50,158 nt of DNA. Origin: CBDBJK01 sp965206395 (lineage in GTDB: Bacteria; Chloroflexota; Dehalococcoidia; Lucifugimonadales; CATOSD01). The stretch's first letter is position 1; each line of letters starts with the position of its first letter. Both the position numbers and the translations under genes were made by a program. Where the stretch lies: NCBI GenBank assembly GCA_965206395.1, contig CBDBJK010000015.1:1-50158 (forward strand), in the 5' to 3' direction. This document shows, piece after piece, positions 43,342-50,158 of this stretch. The notes under the pieces were generated by a model. It was not told the DNA's origin. It worked only from the letters and a program-made list of their open reading frames with translations, and searched no databases.

Positions 43342-44418
43342 ATGAACGTTGGCTACTTCACAATGCCCCTGCATCCCCCTGGCTCTGACATCACGAAAAC
43401 ACTCGATGAAGACCTCGACCAGATAGTCACCTTGGACCAATTGGGATACAAAGAGGCCTGGATTGGCGAGCATTTTACCACCGTCTGGGAGAACATACCT
43501 GCACCAGACCTGTTTATAGCAAAGGCTCTGGCCTTAACTGAAAACATAGTCCTGGGTACCGGCGTCACCTGCATGCCCAACCACAATCCATTTATGATTG
43601 CCCATCGCATCGCTCAACTCGATCACATGGCCCACGGACGATTCTATTGGGGAGTTGGTTCCGGTGGGTTCCCCGGTGACTTCGAGGTCTTCGGATTCGA
43701 TCCCTCCTTGGGAGAGCACCGAAGCATGACCAGAGATGCCATCGACCTGATACTCCAGATCTGGGAAGACCCTAAACCTGGGGTTTATGAGCACAAGTAC
43801 TGGAACTTCACAATTCCCGAACCAGTGGATGATTTTGGCTTGAGGTTCCACCTTAAGCCCTACCAGAAACCACATCCACCCATAGGCGTGGCTGGCGTGT
43901 CAAACAAGTCGGATACCCTGATATTGGCGGGCGAACGTGGTTGGATTCCCATGAGCATCAATCTGGTGCCTTCGCCTACTCTCAGGACTCGCTGGGAGGC
44001 TGTGGAGGAAGGAGCGAGCAATACTGGGCGCACTCCAGATCGGTCGGAGTGGCGTATAGCGCGGGAGATCTATATCGCTGACACAACTGAGCAAGCGCGC
44101 AAAGAAGCGCTTGAGGGGGTCTTGAGGCGCGACTTCGAGCAGTACTTCCGCCAGCTGCTTACAAAGACAAATCAGATGAGCCTTATGAAAACTGACCCCG
44201 ACATGCCTGACTCTGACGTGACTGCTGAATACCTCATTGACAATATCTGGATTGTGGGTAGCCCGGACGACGTGGCCGACAAGCTACGTCAGTTGTACAA
44301 AGATGTCGGCGGTTTCGGGGTATTGCTAGCTATGGGCCACGAATGGCATCCTAGAGAGAGGTGGCTTAACTCCATGACTATGCTAATCAAAGAGGTTATG
44401 CCCAGACTGGCAGATTAA
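43342..44418 (+). CDS. Luciferase-like (LLM-class) flavin-dependent monooxygenase
   Basis: 358 residues from the ATG at 43342, with TGGAGG just upstream; a longer frame is unlikely. It opens with MNVGYFTMPLHPPGSDITKT. Other features are LGYKEAWIGEHFTTVWENIP, GTGVTCMPNHNPFMIAHRIA, and HMAHGRFYWGVGSGGFPGDF, the TIM-barrel pattern of the bacterial luciferase superfamily. Known members use reduced FMN or F420 to oxidise alkanes, sulfonates, nitrilotriacetate or ketones. Expansion of this family is reported for SAR202-type Chloroflexota. The stop TAA coincides with the TTAA duplication of the adjoining IS5-type element, so the C-terminus is intact. It has its own strong promoter. The substrate is unknown. 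Confidence 0.92.
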   Translation: MNVGYFTMPLHPPGSDITKTLDEDLDQIVTLDQLGYKEAWIGEHFTTVWENIPAPDLFIAKALALTENIVLGTGVTCMPNHNPFMIAHRIAQLDHMAHGRFYWGVGSGGFPGDFEVFGFDPSLGEHRSMTRDAIDLILQIWEDPKPGVYEHKYWNFTIPEPVDDFGLRFHLKPYQKPHPPIGVAGVSNKSDTLILAGERGWIPMSINLVPSPTLRTRWEAVEEGASNTGRTPDRSEWRIAREIYIADTTEQARKEALEGVLRRDFEQYFRQLLTKTNQMSLMKTDPDMPDSDVTAEYLIDNIWIVGSPDDVADKLRQLYKDVGGFGVLLAMGHEWHPRERWLNSMTMLIKEVMPRLAD

Positions 44419-45298
44419 GAGCGTCTAACAAAACCTAATAAAAGGGGTTAGAATCTGGACATTCTCTGGAGGAGGATGACCTAATGTCTAAGCCCCTTGT
44501 AAGCGATGAATTCTGGGAACTGGTGCAACCTTTACTGCCGCCACAACCACCGAAGCCGAAAGGAGGAAGGCCCAGGATACCTGACAGACAGGTCCTAAGT
44601 GGGATACTGTTCGTGCTAAAGACAGGCATTGGCTGGGAAGACCTACCCAAGGAGATGGACTGTGGCAGTGGGATGACCTGCTGGAGGCGCCTCAGAGATT
44701 GGCACCAGTCGGGAGTCTGGGAGCGCATCCACTTGGTATGCCTTGAGCGCCTGCAAGCAGCTGAGCGCATAGACTGGACTCGCGCAGTGCTGGACAGTGC
44801 TTCAGTGCGAGCAGTTTTTGGGGGCAGAAAACAGGCCCCAACCCCACGGACAGGGCGAAGGCGGGTAGCAAGCATCATATCATAACCGATGCCCAGGGCA
44901 TTCCACTGGCGGTCAGGTTGACTGGCGCGAACGCTCACGATGTCACCCAAGCCCTTGAGTTGGTGGATGCCATACCTGCTGTCAAGGGCAAGCGAGGCAG
45001 GCCTCGCAAGCGTCCTCTTCAGGCGCAGGGAGACAGAGGGTATGACTCTGAGCCTGTTCGCAAGGAGTTGAAGAAGCGACATATCTGGCCGCTGCTGGCC
45101 AAGCGAGGTGAGCCGCATGGCAGCGGGTTGGGTGTGCATAGATAGGTGGTTGAGAGAAGCCTGAGTTGGCTTCATCAGTTCCGACGCTTACGGGTTCGAT
45201 ATGAGCGCAGGGCAGACATACATGAGGCTTTCTTGGCCATAGGTTGTGCCATCATCTGCTCTCGCTTTCTGTTCCAATAATGGTTTTGTTAGACGCTC
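44419..45298 (+). mobile_element. IS5-superfamily insertion sequence of a second group
   Basis: 880 bp with perfect 17-bp inverted repeats, GAGCGTCTAACAAAACC and its complement, flanked by a TTAA duplication at 44415-44418 and 45299-45302. It is unrelated in sequence to the IS5 copies at 13686 and 16571. It is the only copy in the window. Confidence 0.92.
44484..45280 (+). pseudogene. IS5-superfamily transposase with frameshift and amber codon
   Basis: Frame 1 (44484 onward; MSKPLVSDEFWELVQPLLPP) reaches the first catalytic Asp in LDSASVRAVFGG. After a G/A-rich stretch near 44820 the frame is lost, and the next frame continues KAGSKHHIITDAQGIPLAVR, LTGANAHDVTQ and GDRGYDSEPVRKEL (second Asp). 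It then meets a TAG at about 45142-45144, where the family has Trp (HRWVVER); the following VVERSLSWLHQFRRLRVRYE carries the Glu. The frameshift may be programmed, but the amber codon should abolish activity. Confidence 0.82.
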
Positions 45299-45399
45299 TT
45301 AATTTGAGTGCGAACATTTACCCAGACAAAATGCGGGACTCTACCGACCACGTTCAGTACATAACCTTGCTTCGATATAGTTAGTATGAAGGCTTAAAT

Positions 45400-46563
45400 A
45401 TGACAAAACTGGTGATAAAAAATATAGACGATATAGTGTCGGGCGATATTGAAAAGGGGGTTTTGGAGGGAGACACAGTAGTCGCGGAAGAAGGAATAAT
45501 CTCGTTTGTGGGATGGATGAAGGACGCGGATTTGGCAGGGGCAGATCAGACCGTTGATGCCCTGGGAACTACCTTAATTCCAGGTCTAATTGACTCTCAC
45601 GTTCACGTGGTCTTAGGAGATTATACCCCGAGACAGAAAACCGTTGACTTCATCGACAGCTACCTGCATGGTGGAATCACCAGCATGATTTCGGCTGGGG
45701 AAATTCATGCCCCTGGAAGGCCAAGAGATGTCGTGGGAGTAAAAGCATTGGCCGTTGCCGCCGCCAAGTGTTTTGAACATTATCGGCCAAGTGGAGTCAA
45801 AGTGCATGCGGGCGCAGTCATAATCGAGCCAGGATTGACAGAGCAGGACTTCCAAGAGATTAGCGCGCACGGGGTGTGGCTTGCCAAAGTTGGCTTCGGT
45901 CAGGTAGATACTCCCTACGACTACGAGCCGATGGTCAGAAATGCCCAGAAATACGGAATCAAAGTAATGGCCCATACGGGCGGAGCATCAATTCCGGGAA
46001 GCGTGCCAATAACGCATGAGCATCTATTGAAGATCAGTCCCGATGTCTGTGGTCACGCTAATGGAGGAACCACAGCCCTATCAGACGAAGGGGTCGAGCA
46101 GCTCGTCAAGCACAGCGATCTGATCCTCCAGATAGCTCAGGCTGGAAACTTGAGATCCGCACTTAAGATCATCGAACTGGCAAAGGAAGCCAACGCTTTA
46201 AGCAGGATATTGATTGCAAGCGATACTCCAACGGGTACTGGCATGATGCCGCTTGCTGTCCTCAAGTCAATTGCAGAGCTGACCTCCCTGGGAGGGCTAA
46301 ATCCTGAGGATGCCGTGGCCATGGCGTCGGGGAATGTGGTAGATGCCTATGGACTTAACACAGGTAAGATAGAAATAGGCAGGGAGGCTGATTTTGCGGT
46401 GGTGGACGCTCCATATGGCTCGTGTGCAGAGGCAGCGTTGTCGGCCTTTTCTTTGGGAGACATCCCTGGAATTTCTATGGTGATCATTGATGGGGAAATA
46501 ATGATAAATACGAGTAGGAACACGCCTATGGCTACAAGAATGGCTAGAATCGAGCATAGCTAG
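45400..46563 (+). CDS. Amidohydrolase, enamidase-like
   Basis: 387 residues, ATG at 45400. A metal-dependent TIM-barrel amidohydrolase with LIPGLIDSHVHVVLGDYTPR (H67 and H69), YGIKVMAHTGGASIPGS (His), and ITHEHLLKISPDVCGHANGG. Near the end it shows SDTPTGTGMMPLAVLKSIAE (metal Asp) and GKIEIGREADFAVVDAPYGS. The C-terminal GLNTGKIEIGREADF and SFSLGDIPGISMVIIDGE resemble enamidase, which opens 6-oxo-tetrahydronicotinate. That exact activity is inference; other amide or enamide hydrolases fit. The gene follows the IS5-type element by about 100 bp and is followed after 33 bp by a metallo-hydrolase gene, likely in one operon. Confidence 0.85.
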   Translation: MTKLVIKNIDDIVSGDIEKGVLEGDTVVAEEGIISFVGWMKDADLAGADQTVDALGTTLIPGLIDSHVHVVLGDYTPRQKTVDFIDSYLHGGITSMISAGEIHAPGRPRDVVGVKALAVAAAKCFEHYRPSGVKVHAGAVIIEPGLTEQDFQEISAHGVWLAKVGFGQVDTPYDYEPMVRNAQKYGIKVMAHTGGASIPGSVPITHEHLLKISPDVCGHANGGTTALSDEGVEQLVKHSDLILQIAQAGNLRSALKIIELAKEANALSRILIASDTPTGTGMMPLAVLKSIAELTSLGGLNPEDAVAMASGNVVDAYGLNTGKIEIGREADFAVVDAPYGSCAEAALSAFSLGDIPGISMVIIDGEIMINTSRNTPMATRMARIEHS

Positions 46564-46596
46564 ATGAATGATGTTACATAACGGAGAAAAGGCTAA

Positions 46597-47472
46597 ATGA
46601 CTTCAGATTTCAAAGTAACCTTGCTGGGTACAGGCACTCCAGCGCCGCAAATGGCAAGGTTCGGAGCCAGCACTCTCATTGAAGCAGGGGGCGAAAAGTT
46701 CTTATTTGACTGTGGTCGTGGGGCAGCTCAGAGGCTATTTCAACTACAGATACCGTTCAATAGCGTTAACAGATTGTTCCTAACGCATATGCACTCTGAT
46801 CACCTGGTGGGCATACCAGACCTCTGGCTTACCGGATGGATACATGGTCGCAAGGCTCCCTTCGAGGTATGGGGGCCAGAGGGAACCAGAAGTATGATGT
46901 TCCATCTGGAAAAAGCCTTCGAAGCCGACATCCATGTCCGTCGCGATCTTGACGAAATGTTTCCCGGGGAAGGGATTCAGATAATCGCAAACGAGTTCCG
47001 GGAAGGTGGTGTTTACGATGAGGGTGGTGTGAAGATAACGGCCTTCGACGTTGACCATCGCCCTGTAGAACCCGCATTCGGATTCCGAATCGATTACCAG
47101 GGACGTTCTGTAGTGTTATCCGGTGACACTCGTCCTTCAGAAAATCTGGTAAAGTTCGCACGGGGAACAGACTTGCTAATCCATGAAGTTGTGGCCCCCA
47201 AGGCGCTTATCGCACGTGCCGGACAATTCACCTCCCGTCATCAGCAGGCGATTATCGAACACCATACCACGCCCGAACAGGCCGGTGAGATATTCACTAA
47301 TACCGGAACAAAGTTGGCCGTTTACTCGCACATTGTTGGAGGATTAGGAAAAGACTCTGATGATGAGCTATTGGAGGGCACAAAGAAAACCTACTCGGGG
47401 CGAATTGAGATCGGCGAGGACTTGATGGCATTCGAGATAGGCGATGAGGTGAAAGTCATCAGGGGAAATTAG
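46597..47472 (+). CDS. Metallo-beta-lactamase-fold hydrolase, RNase Z-like
   Basis: 291 residues, ATG at 46597 with GGAG upstream. It shows VTLLGTGTPAPQMARFGAST, FLFDCGRGAAQRLFQL, and the zinc motif FLTHMHSDHLVGIPDLWLTG (HxHxDH). Later come VVLSGDTRPSENLVKFARGT (Asp), LLIHEV and KLAVYSHIVG (final His). The order and GTGTPAP start resemble tRNA 3'-endonuclease RNase Z and arylsulfatase-like lactonases. True RNase Z has an exosite insertion that is not clear here, so a small-molecule hydrolase linked to the adjacent amidohydrolase is likely. It is cytosolic. Confidence 0.88.
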   Translation: MTSDFKVTLLGTGTPAPQMARFGASTLIEAGGEKFLFDCGRGAAQRLFQLQIPFNSVNRLFLTHMHSDHLVGIPDLWLTGWIHGRKAPFEVWGPEGTRSMMFHLEKAFEADIHVRRDLDEMFPGEGIQIIANEFREGGVYDEGGVKITAFDVDHRPVEPAFGFRIDYQGRSVVLSGDTRPSENLVKFARGTDLLIHEVVAPKALIARAGQFTSRHQQAIIEHHTTPEQAGEIFTNTGTKLAVYSHIVGGLGKDSDDELLEGTKKTYSGRIEIGEDLMAFEIGDEVKVIRGN

Positions 47473-47528
47473 ATATGAGATCATATCAAACCGCGTTGCA
47501 GCCCAAGGCCTGATGGAGCGACATTTCG

Positions 47529-47825
47529 ATGCACACCGGCGTTGTTCTTACCACCGAGACCGAACGCGAAACGCGAACATGGCAGGACATTCTGCCACCG
47601 TATTCGGTCATCCTGTACAACGACGATTACCATGATATGGACTATGTGGTTGCGGCACTGCTCAAAGGCGTGTCCAGCCTGACCCATGAGAGCGCTATCC
47701 AGATCATGTTCGAGGCCCATGAAACGGGTCGCGCTGTCGTGATCACCTGCCCGCTCGAAACAGCCGAGCTTTACCGCGACCGCATCGCTACCTTCGGCCT
47801 CAGCGTCAGCATCGAACAGGCGTGA
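47529..47825 (+). CDS. clpS: ATP-dependent Clp protease adaptor ClpS
   Basis: 98 residues, ATG at 47529. The core PPYSVILYNDDYHDMDYVVA, the LLKGVSSLTHESAIQIMFEA helix and HETGRAVVITCPLETAELYR are the ClpS fold. The final strand is IATFGLSVSIEQA. It delivers N-degron substrates to ClpAP or ClpCP; the DD in YNDDYHDM and the His near 66 line the N-degron pocket in family members. No clp ATPase gene is in the window. It is a housekeeping gene in an otherwise accessory region, likely unaffected by IS. Confidence 0.93.
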   Translation: MHTGVVLTTETERETRTWQDILPPYSVILYNDDYHDMDYVVAALLKGVSSLTHESAIQIMFEAHETGRAVVITCPLETAELYRDRIATFGLSVSIEQA

Positions 47826-47998
47826 AGCTGTGTCAGGCCCATCGGCATGATGCCTGGCGTCCCTGGACGTAAAATCTGCAAAAGAGGCTTTCATGCGATA
47901 GCTAAGCTAAAGGCTAAAGAGAAGGATTCCGATGTTGAAAGCTCTGACCAACATCCATAGCGAGATTGTCAGACGCACCAGAGACGAGGTGGTGAAAA

Positions 47999-48810
47999 AT
48001 GCGGTCGAAGAACGAAGTCGAATTCGTAGAAGGCGCATTTCCACAGCAGTGGATCGACGGCACCGACCCTAACGAGCCGCAGATTCAGGTACACCTCTAT
48101 GCGCAACATACCTGGATCATGCGGGAGTCATTACTCGCGCACTGGGAGGCGCCCTTTCTCTACTTGTTCGCTGGAGAGGAGCGTGCGCTGCTGGTTGATA
48201 CAGGAGCTAGTGGTGCGGTGCCTTTGCGAGAGACGGTCGATAGCCTTATTGGTGTGGCATTCCCCCTCATAGTGGCCCACTCCCACGCACATGGAGACCA
48301 CATAGCGGGCGATATGCAGTTCGCCGACCGACCAGATACAGTGATTGTGAGACACTCGTCTGAGGATGTGGCGGACTTCTTTGGGATAAACGACTGGCCT
48401 ACTGGCAGGGTTTCAATTGACCTGGGCAGGCGCGAGATCGACGTGGTCCCAATTCCCGGACATGAGCCAGCGAGCATCGCACTCTACGACAAACAAACCC
48501 GGCTCCTGCTCACAGGTGACAGCCTCTACCCAGGCCGACTCTACGTGCGCGACTTCGCAGCGTTCCGGGCAAGCGCCGAGCGCCTCGTCGCCTTGGCCTC
48601 CGAGCACAGGTGATCTGGATATTGGGATGTCACATTGAGATGCCCGACGAGCCAGGAGTGGACTTCAAGGTTCGTTCTCCAACCCACTCAAATGAGAAGA
48701 GACTTCAGCTAAAGCTGAAACACCTGCTTGAACTACGCGACTCGTTACACGCGATGGGAGAGGAGATACGGCACGAGGTGCACGACGACTTCATCGTGGT
48801 TCCAAGATAA
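47999..48810 (+). pseudogene. Metallo-beta-lactamase-fold hydrolase with one-base frameshift
   Basis: The first frame from the ATG at 47999 (GAGGTGG upstream) has APFLYLFAGEERALLVDTGA, the zinc motif IVAHSHAHGDHIAGDMQFAD (HxHxDH), IDVVPIPGHEPASIALYD (His), and LLLTGDSLYPGRLYVRDFAA (Asp). It stops at 48613 after LASEHR. The next frame continues WILGCHIEMPDEPGVDFKVR and SLHAMGEEIRHEVHDDFIVVP to 48810. Inserting one G in CAGGTGATC joins them. The last metal His probably lies in ILGCHIEM, so the break removes it. The repaired length is about 270 residues. This resembles glyoxalase-II-like hydrolases. Confidence 0.82.
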
Positions 48811-48900
48811 GCGCAAGGACGGTGGAGCAGTTCGGCCCCGACCGGAGTATGTTTGAAAGCAACTTCTACTAAACCTGCACGTATGAACGGAGGTTGACCA

Positions 48901-49743
48901 GTGACTGACAATTCACTTCAAGGCAAAATCGCGATCGTGACCGGCGCAGGGAGTCCCATCGGAATTGGCCGCTCGATTACGCTGGCCCTGGTGCGCGCTG
49001 GCGCCAGGGTGGCGATAATGGATATTAACAAGGCGTGGTTAGAGCAGACCACGAAAGAGATTCGTGAGGCGAGCGGCGATGATTGCGTGTTACCCATAGT
49101 GGCTGATGTCACAGACCCAGACGCCGTCGACAGAGCAGTGAGCACAACAATCTCCGATTTAGGAGGTCTTCATATCCTGGTTAACAACGCTGGAACCAAC
49201 CCAAGGGCTGCTGGTCTTCTACCAGGGGATCTGGAGAGCTTTTCGAATTTCTGGGATATTACGCCCGAGGCATGGATGCGGGTGGTAGCTGTCAACTTTA
49301 GCGGCCCATTCCTCATGTCCAGAGCTGTGGCGGGCCATATGATGGCTCAAAGGTGGGGCCGCATCATTGGCGTTACGACCAGTATGGATACCATGATTCG
49401 AGAACGAGGAGCGCCTTATGGCCCTTCCAAGGCAGGCCACGAAGCCCTGGTTGCTATGATGGCTCGGGAACTCGAAGGCACTGGAGTGACCGCAAATGTC
49501 CTGGTGCCGGGCGGTGCGACCAACACAAACCTCATCGCCCCAGACACTCAACGCAGCGGATCAGAGCTTATTCAACCAGAGATAATGCAAGCACCAGTGG
49601 TCTGGCTTGCTTCTGACGAATCGAATGAATTCAATGGCATGCGGGTTATCGCTCAGCACTGGGATGAGACGTTGCCGATATCCAAGCGTTTAGAGATAGC
49701 AGGTGCGCCAGCCGCCTGGCCTCAACTCGCCCCGGTTCGTTAG
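48901..49743 (+). CDS. Short-chain dehydrogenase/reductase
   Basis: 280 residues from a GTG at 48901 with GGAGG upstream. IAIVTGAGSPIGIGRSITLA contains the TGxxxGIG motif, VAIMDINK ends strand 2, then HILVNNAGTNPRAAG, and YGPSKAGHEALVAMMAREL (YxxxK). GDLESFSNFWDITPEAWMRV is an insertion of some 15 residues not usual in FabG. The C-terminal 40 residues (NGMRVIAQHWDETLPIS) replace the usual GGxxM tail, so substrate binding may differ. The SDR at 37303 is not closely similar. Function is unknown beyond NAD(P)-linked alcohol/ketone oxidoreduction. Confidence 0.9.
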   Translation: MTDNSLQGKIAIVTGAGSPIGIGRSITLALVRAGARVAIMDINKAWLEQTTKEIREASGDDCVLPIVADVTDPDAVDRAVSTTISDLGGLHILVNNAGTNPRAAGLLPGDLESFSNFWDITPEAWMRVVAVNFSGPFLMSRAVAGHMMAQRWGRIIGVTTSMDTMIRERGAPYGPSKAGHEALVAMMARELEGTGVTANVLVPGGATNTNLIAPDTQRSGSELIQPEIMQAPVVWLASDESNEFNGMRVIAQHWDETLPISKRLEIAGAPAAWPQLAPVR

Positions 49744-49955
49744 CGGTATCGGGCAGAAAGAAGGGGAAGATTAAGGCCATCGACATTGAGTTCACCAGTG
49801 TTGACCTCTCTACTGAATAGTCGGAAGTCTCTTACAGGCGTCTTTGAGCCAGGGCGTGATCGAAATGGCACGTCATGGAAAGCCACTTTCACGCAGATCA
49901 AATAATATTATCTGTAGGTTTTGACATTATTGATGCTGTGGAACAGGGTTGAAAA

Positions 49956-50158
49956 ATGAAAAGCCCCAAGAGCGCATATAGGGCGTTCGGCAGACTCGTA
50001 ACATTGCTTTTGGAAATTCTGGTCATACTCATTTTAGTCGGATGTAGTGGCTCAACCAGTTCTACGCCGGCGTCCACACTCACCGCCTCAACCACAGTTC
50101 CCACTGAGTCTACACCGCTGCCAACTCAGGCGCCCACGAGAGACACTCCTTCTGCATT
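49956..50158 (+). CDS. Lipoprotein N-terminus (partial, cut by window edge)
   Basis: From the ATG at 49956 the frame encodes a basic N-terminus (MKSPKSAYRAFGRL) and a hydrophobic core (VTLLLEILVILILVGC). The lipobox is LVGC at about residues 29-32. After the Cys comes a Ser/Thr/Pro-rich stretch (SGSTSSTPASTLTASTT) like the flexible linkers of surface lipoproteins. The frame is open to the right edge, with 67 codons visible. It would be a secreted substrate-binding protein or other surface lipoprotein; the part that tells which is outside the window. Confidence 0.8.
   Translation, partial: MKSPKSAYRAFGRLVTLLLEILVILILVGCSGSTSSTPASTLTASTTVPTESTPLPTQAPTRDTPSA

Noticed and set aside
10820..45144. 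Three in-frame TAG codons (Asp-box, FGE and second IS5-group genes) as a sign of amber recoding
   Set aside because: TAG is also used as a normal stop at the ends of several intact genes here (NHL, Gfo/Idh at 27219, amidohydrolase, metallo-hydrolase at 47472, SDR at 49743), so reassignment is unlikely.
45353..45381. Promoter for the enamidase-like gene
   Set aside because: TATAGT is present, but the -35 (TTCAGT) matches consensus at only three of six positions, so it was not listed.

Overview
This 50 kb window looks like bacterial chromosome from an environmental, probably uncultured lineage, about 50-55% GC by eye. The gene mix is a CaiB/BaiF CoA-transferase, an enolase-superfamily dehydratase, a luciferase-like flavin monooxygenase, a GMC oxidoreductase, short-chain dehydrogenases, a DUF1800/DUF1501 pair, Asp-box and NHL propellers, and an FGE/sulfatase pair. 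It resembles the aerobic catabolic repertoire reported for Chloroflexota of the SAR202/Dehalococcoidia type. That placement is an inference from gene content; the window has no rRNA, tRNA or other phylogenetic marker.

Layout. (1) 1-9659, minus strand: a surface-polysaccharide locus read right to left. It holds an OmpR-type regulator with a degenerate receiver, a NusG/RfaH-like antiterminator, a YvcK/CofD-like protein, a UDP-glucose/GDP-mannose dehydrogenase, a bacterial sugar transferase, a Gfo/Idh dehydrogenase, a DegT aminotransferase and a GT4 glycosyltransferase that runs off the left edge. Two IS630-type copies have cut the antiterminator and the sugar dehydrogenase. (2) 9983-13664, minus strand: a transporter fragment, an Asp-box propeller with an amber stop, a small monooxygenase and a CoA-transferase. 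(3) 13686-18926: a UbiE-like methyltransferase, a UbiA-like membrane protein and a small ORF split by two different ISs. (4) 18930-20777: a leucine-rich-repeat gene split by an IS3 element. (5) 20839-37115: catabolic cassettes separated by three nearly identical, co-oriented IS3 copies. The first holds an enolase-family enzyme, DUF1800, DUF1501, an NHL protein and a Gfo/Idh protein. The second holds an S51 peptidase, FGE, a sulfatase, a GMC oxidoreductase and a ThDP enzyme. (6) 37303-50158: more accessory metabolism (SDRs, Asp-box propeller, glycerol-dehydrogenase-like protein, SGNH hydrolase, flavin monooxygenase, enamidase-like amidohydrolase, two metallo-beta-lactamase-fold proteins), plus ClpS and the start of a lipoprotein.

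The main theme is IS expansion together with gene decay. There are ten complete IS copies: four IS630-type, two IS5-type, one of a second IS5 group, and three IS3-type. For most, the target duplication can be read and the pre-insertion sequence rebuilt. Rebuilding restores the nusG-like start (overlapping the upstream stop codon), a 102-codon ORF cut by two different ISs, and the LRR repeat frame. About ten genes are broken by IS insertion, internal deletion, amber codons or one-base changes. Most of the one-base changes are in runs of two to four identical bases, so either genuine decay (as in recently host-restricted or relaxed-selection genomes) or homopolymer error in the assembly must be considered.

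No prophage, CRISPR array, tRNA or rRNA was seen. I do not see a clear new defence or biosynthetic system. The most informative signals are the IS-interrupted regulator of the polysaccharide locus, the twice-split small ORF, the gutted ugd gene, and a broken formylglycine-generating enzyme beside a Cys-type sulfatase that needs it.
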